Shown here piece by piece: positions 42,188 through 42,252 of a stretch of DNA of 42,252 nucleotides. The translations under genes were made by a program, and so were the position numbers. Source of the stretch: an uncultured Eubacteriales bacterium (GTDB lineage Bacteria > Bacillota > Clostridia > Oscillospirales > CAG-382); contig URJL01000016.1 of assembly GCA_900548115.1 (NCBI GenBank), forward strand, positions 1 through 42,252, written 5' to 3'. The notes beneath the pieces were generated by a model, which was not told the DNA's origin, made no database searches, and saw only the letters and a list, made by a program, of their open reading frames with translations. Numbering within the stretch: position 1 is the first letter of the stretch; every line of letters begins with the position of its first letter.

Positions 42188-42252
42188 CAAAAATGCTGAT
42201 GTGTTTTTATATTTTAGCAATATTTTGCATTATTAAAAATACAAAGCTCTTT

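Noticed and set aside
39212..42252. A hidden spoIVA 5' part or second attachment site at the right end
   Set aside because: No Walker-A motif or SpoIVA N-terminal sequence was found on either strand, and no repeat of the junction bases around 37,411-37,425 was noticed; the other end must lie outside the window.

Overview
This window looks like the chromosome of an uncultured, anaerobic, spore-forming Clostridia bacterium, probably from a gut or rumen. The evidence is: two sporulation genes (spoIIID and the 3' end of spoIVA); ferredoxin-linked 2-oxoacid metabolism; a VanY-type carboxypeptidase and other low-GC Gram-positive families; a glnA plus ANTAR-regulator pair; strong AGGAGG-type ribosome sites; and many sugar-degrading enzymes. 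Codon use is moderately GC-rich over bases 1-37,400 and clearly more AT-rich after that.

Layout. 1-3,283: a nudix hydrolase-topB operon on the minus strand. 3,323-9,081: one giant secreted protein with two deacetylase-like domains, two beta-helix-like domains and an SGNH esterase. 9,118-16,300: carbohydrate genes, with an AraC regulator divergent from a GH2 enzyme, then two truncated genes meeting at a deletion scar (about 12,290), then a lacZ-type GH2 beta-galactosidase. 16,351-19,891: a tautomerase, spoIIID, a frameshifted vanY, an unknown gene and a DUF3810 membrane protease-like gene, all on the minus strand. 20,033-27,098: a plus-strand operon that begins with an isoleucine-rich leader peptide and an intrinsic terminator, then a branched-chain aminotransferase, a P-loop ATPase, a four-subunit 2-oxoacid:ferredoxin oxidoreductase, a cupin regulator and an acyl-CoA synthetase. 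27,122-30,943: a class B penicillin-binding protein divergent from a TtcA-like enzyme and an endonuclease/exonuclease/phosphatase protein. 31,019-35,930: a small Cys-rich protein, D-lactate dehydrogenase, glnA behind a leader terminator, an ANTAR regulator, and pyrG. 35,950-37,416: an ATPase and the 3' end of spoIVA. 37,417-42,252: AT-rich mobile-element DNA.

Two parts stand out. First, at about 37,416 a large serine recombinase gene runs in frame into the last 83 codons of spoIVA, so an element has inserted into an essential mother-cell sporulation gene. Known 'skin'-type elements interrupt sigK and a few other mother-cell genes and are excised during sporulation, so this is a candidate new member of that class. 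The other end of the element and the spoIVA 5' part are not in the window. Second, the aminotransferase/2-oxoacid oxidoreductase/acyl-CoA synthetase operon sits behind what looks like a classic isoleucine attenuator. That argues for a biosynthetic role (acid to acyl-CoA, to 2-oxoacid by reductive carboxylation, to amino acid) rather than purely a breakdown role. A second leader terminator precedes glnA, whose next gene encodes an ANTAR RNA-binding antiterminator.

No rRNA, tRNA or CRISPR array was found. Decay is visible in five places: the HTH fragment and SLH gene near 12.3 kb, vanY near 17.4 kb, and an unknown gene and an RHS fragment at 41.7-42.2 kb.
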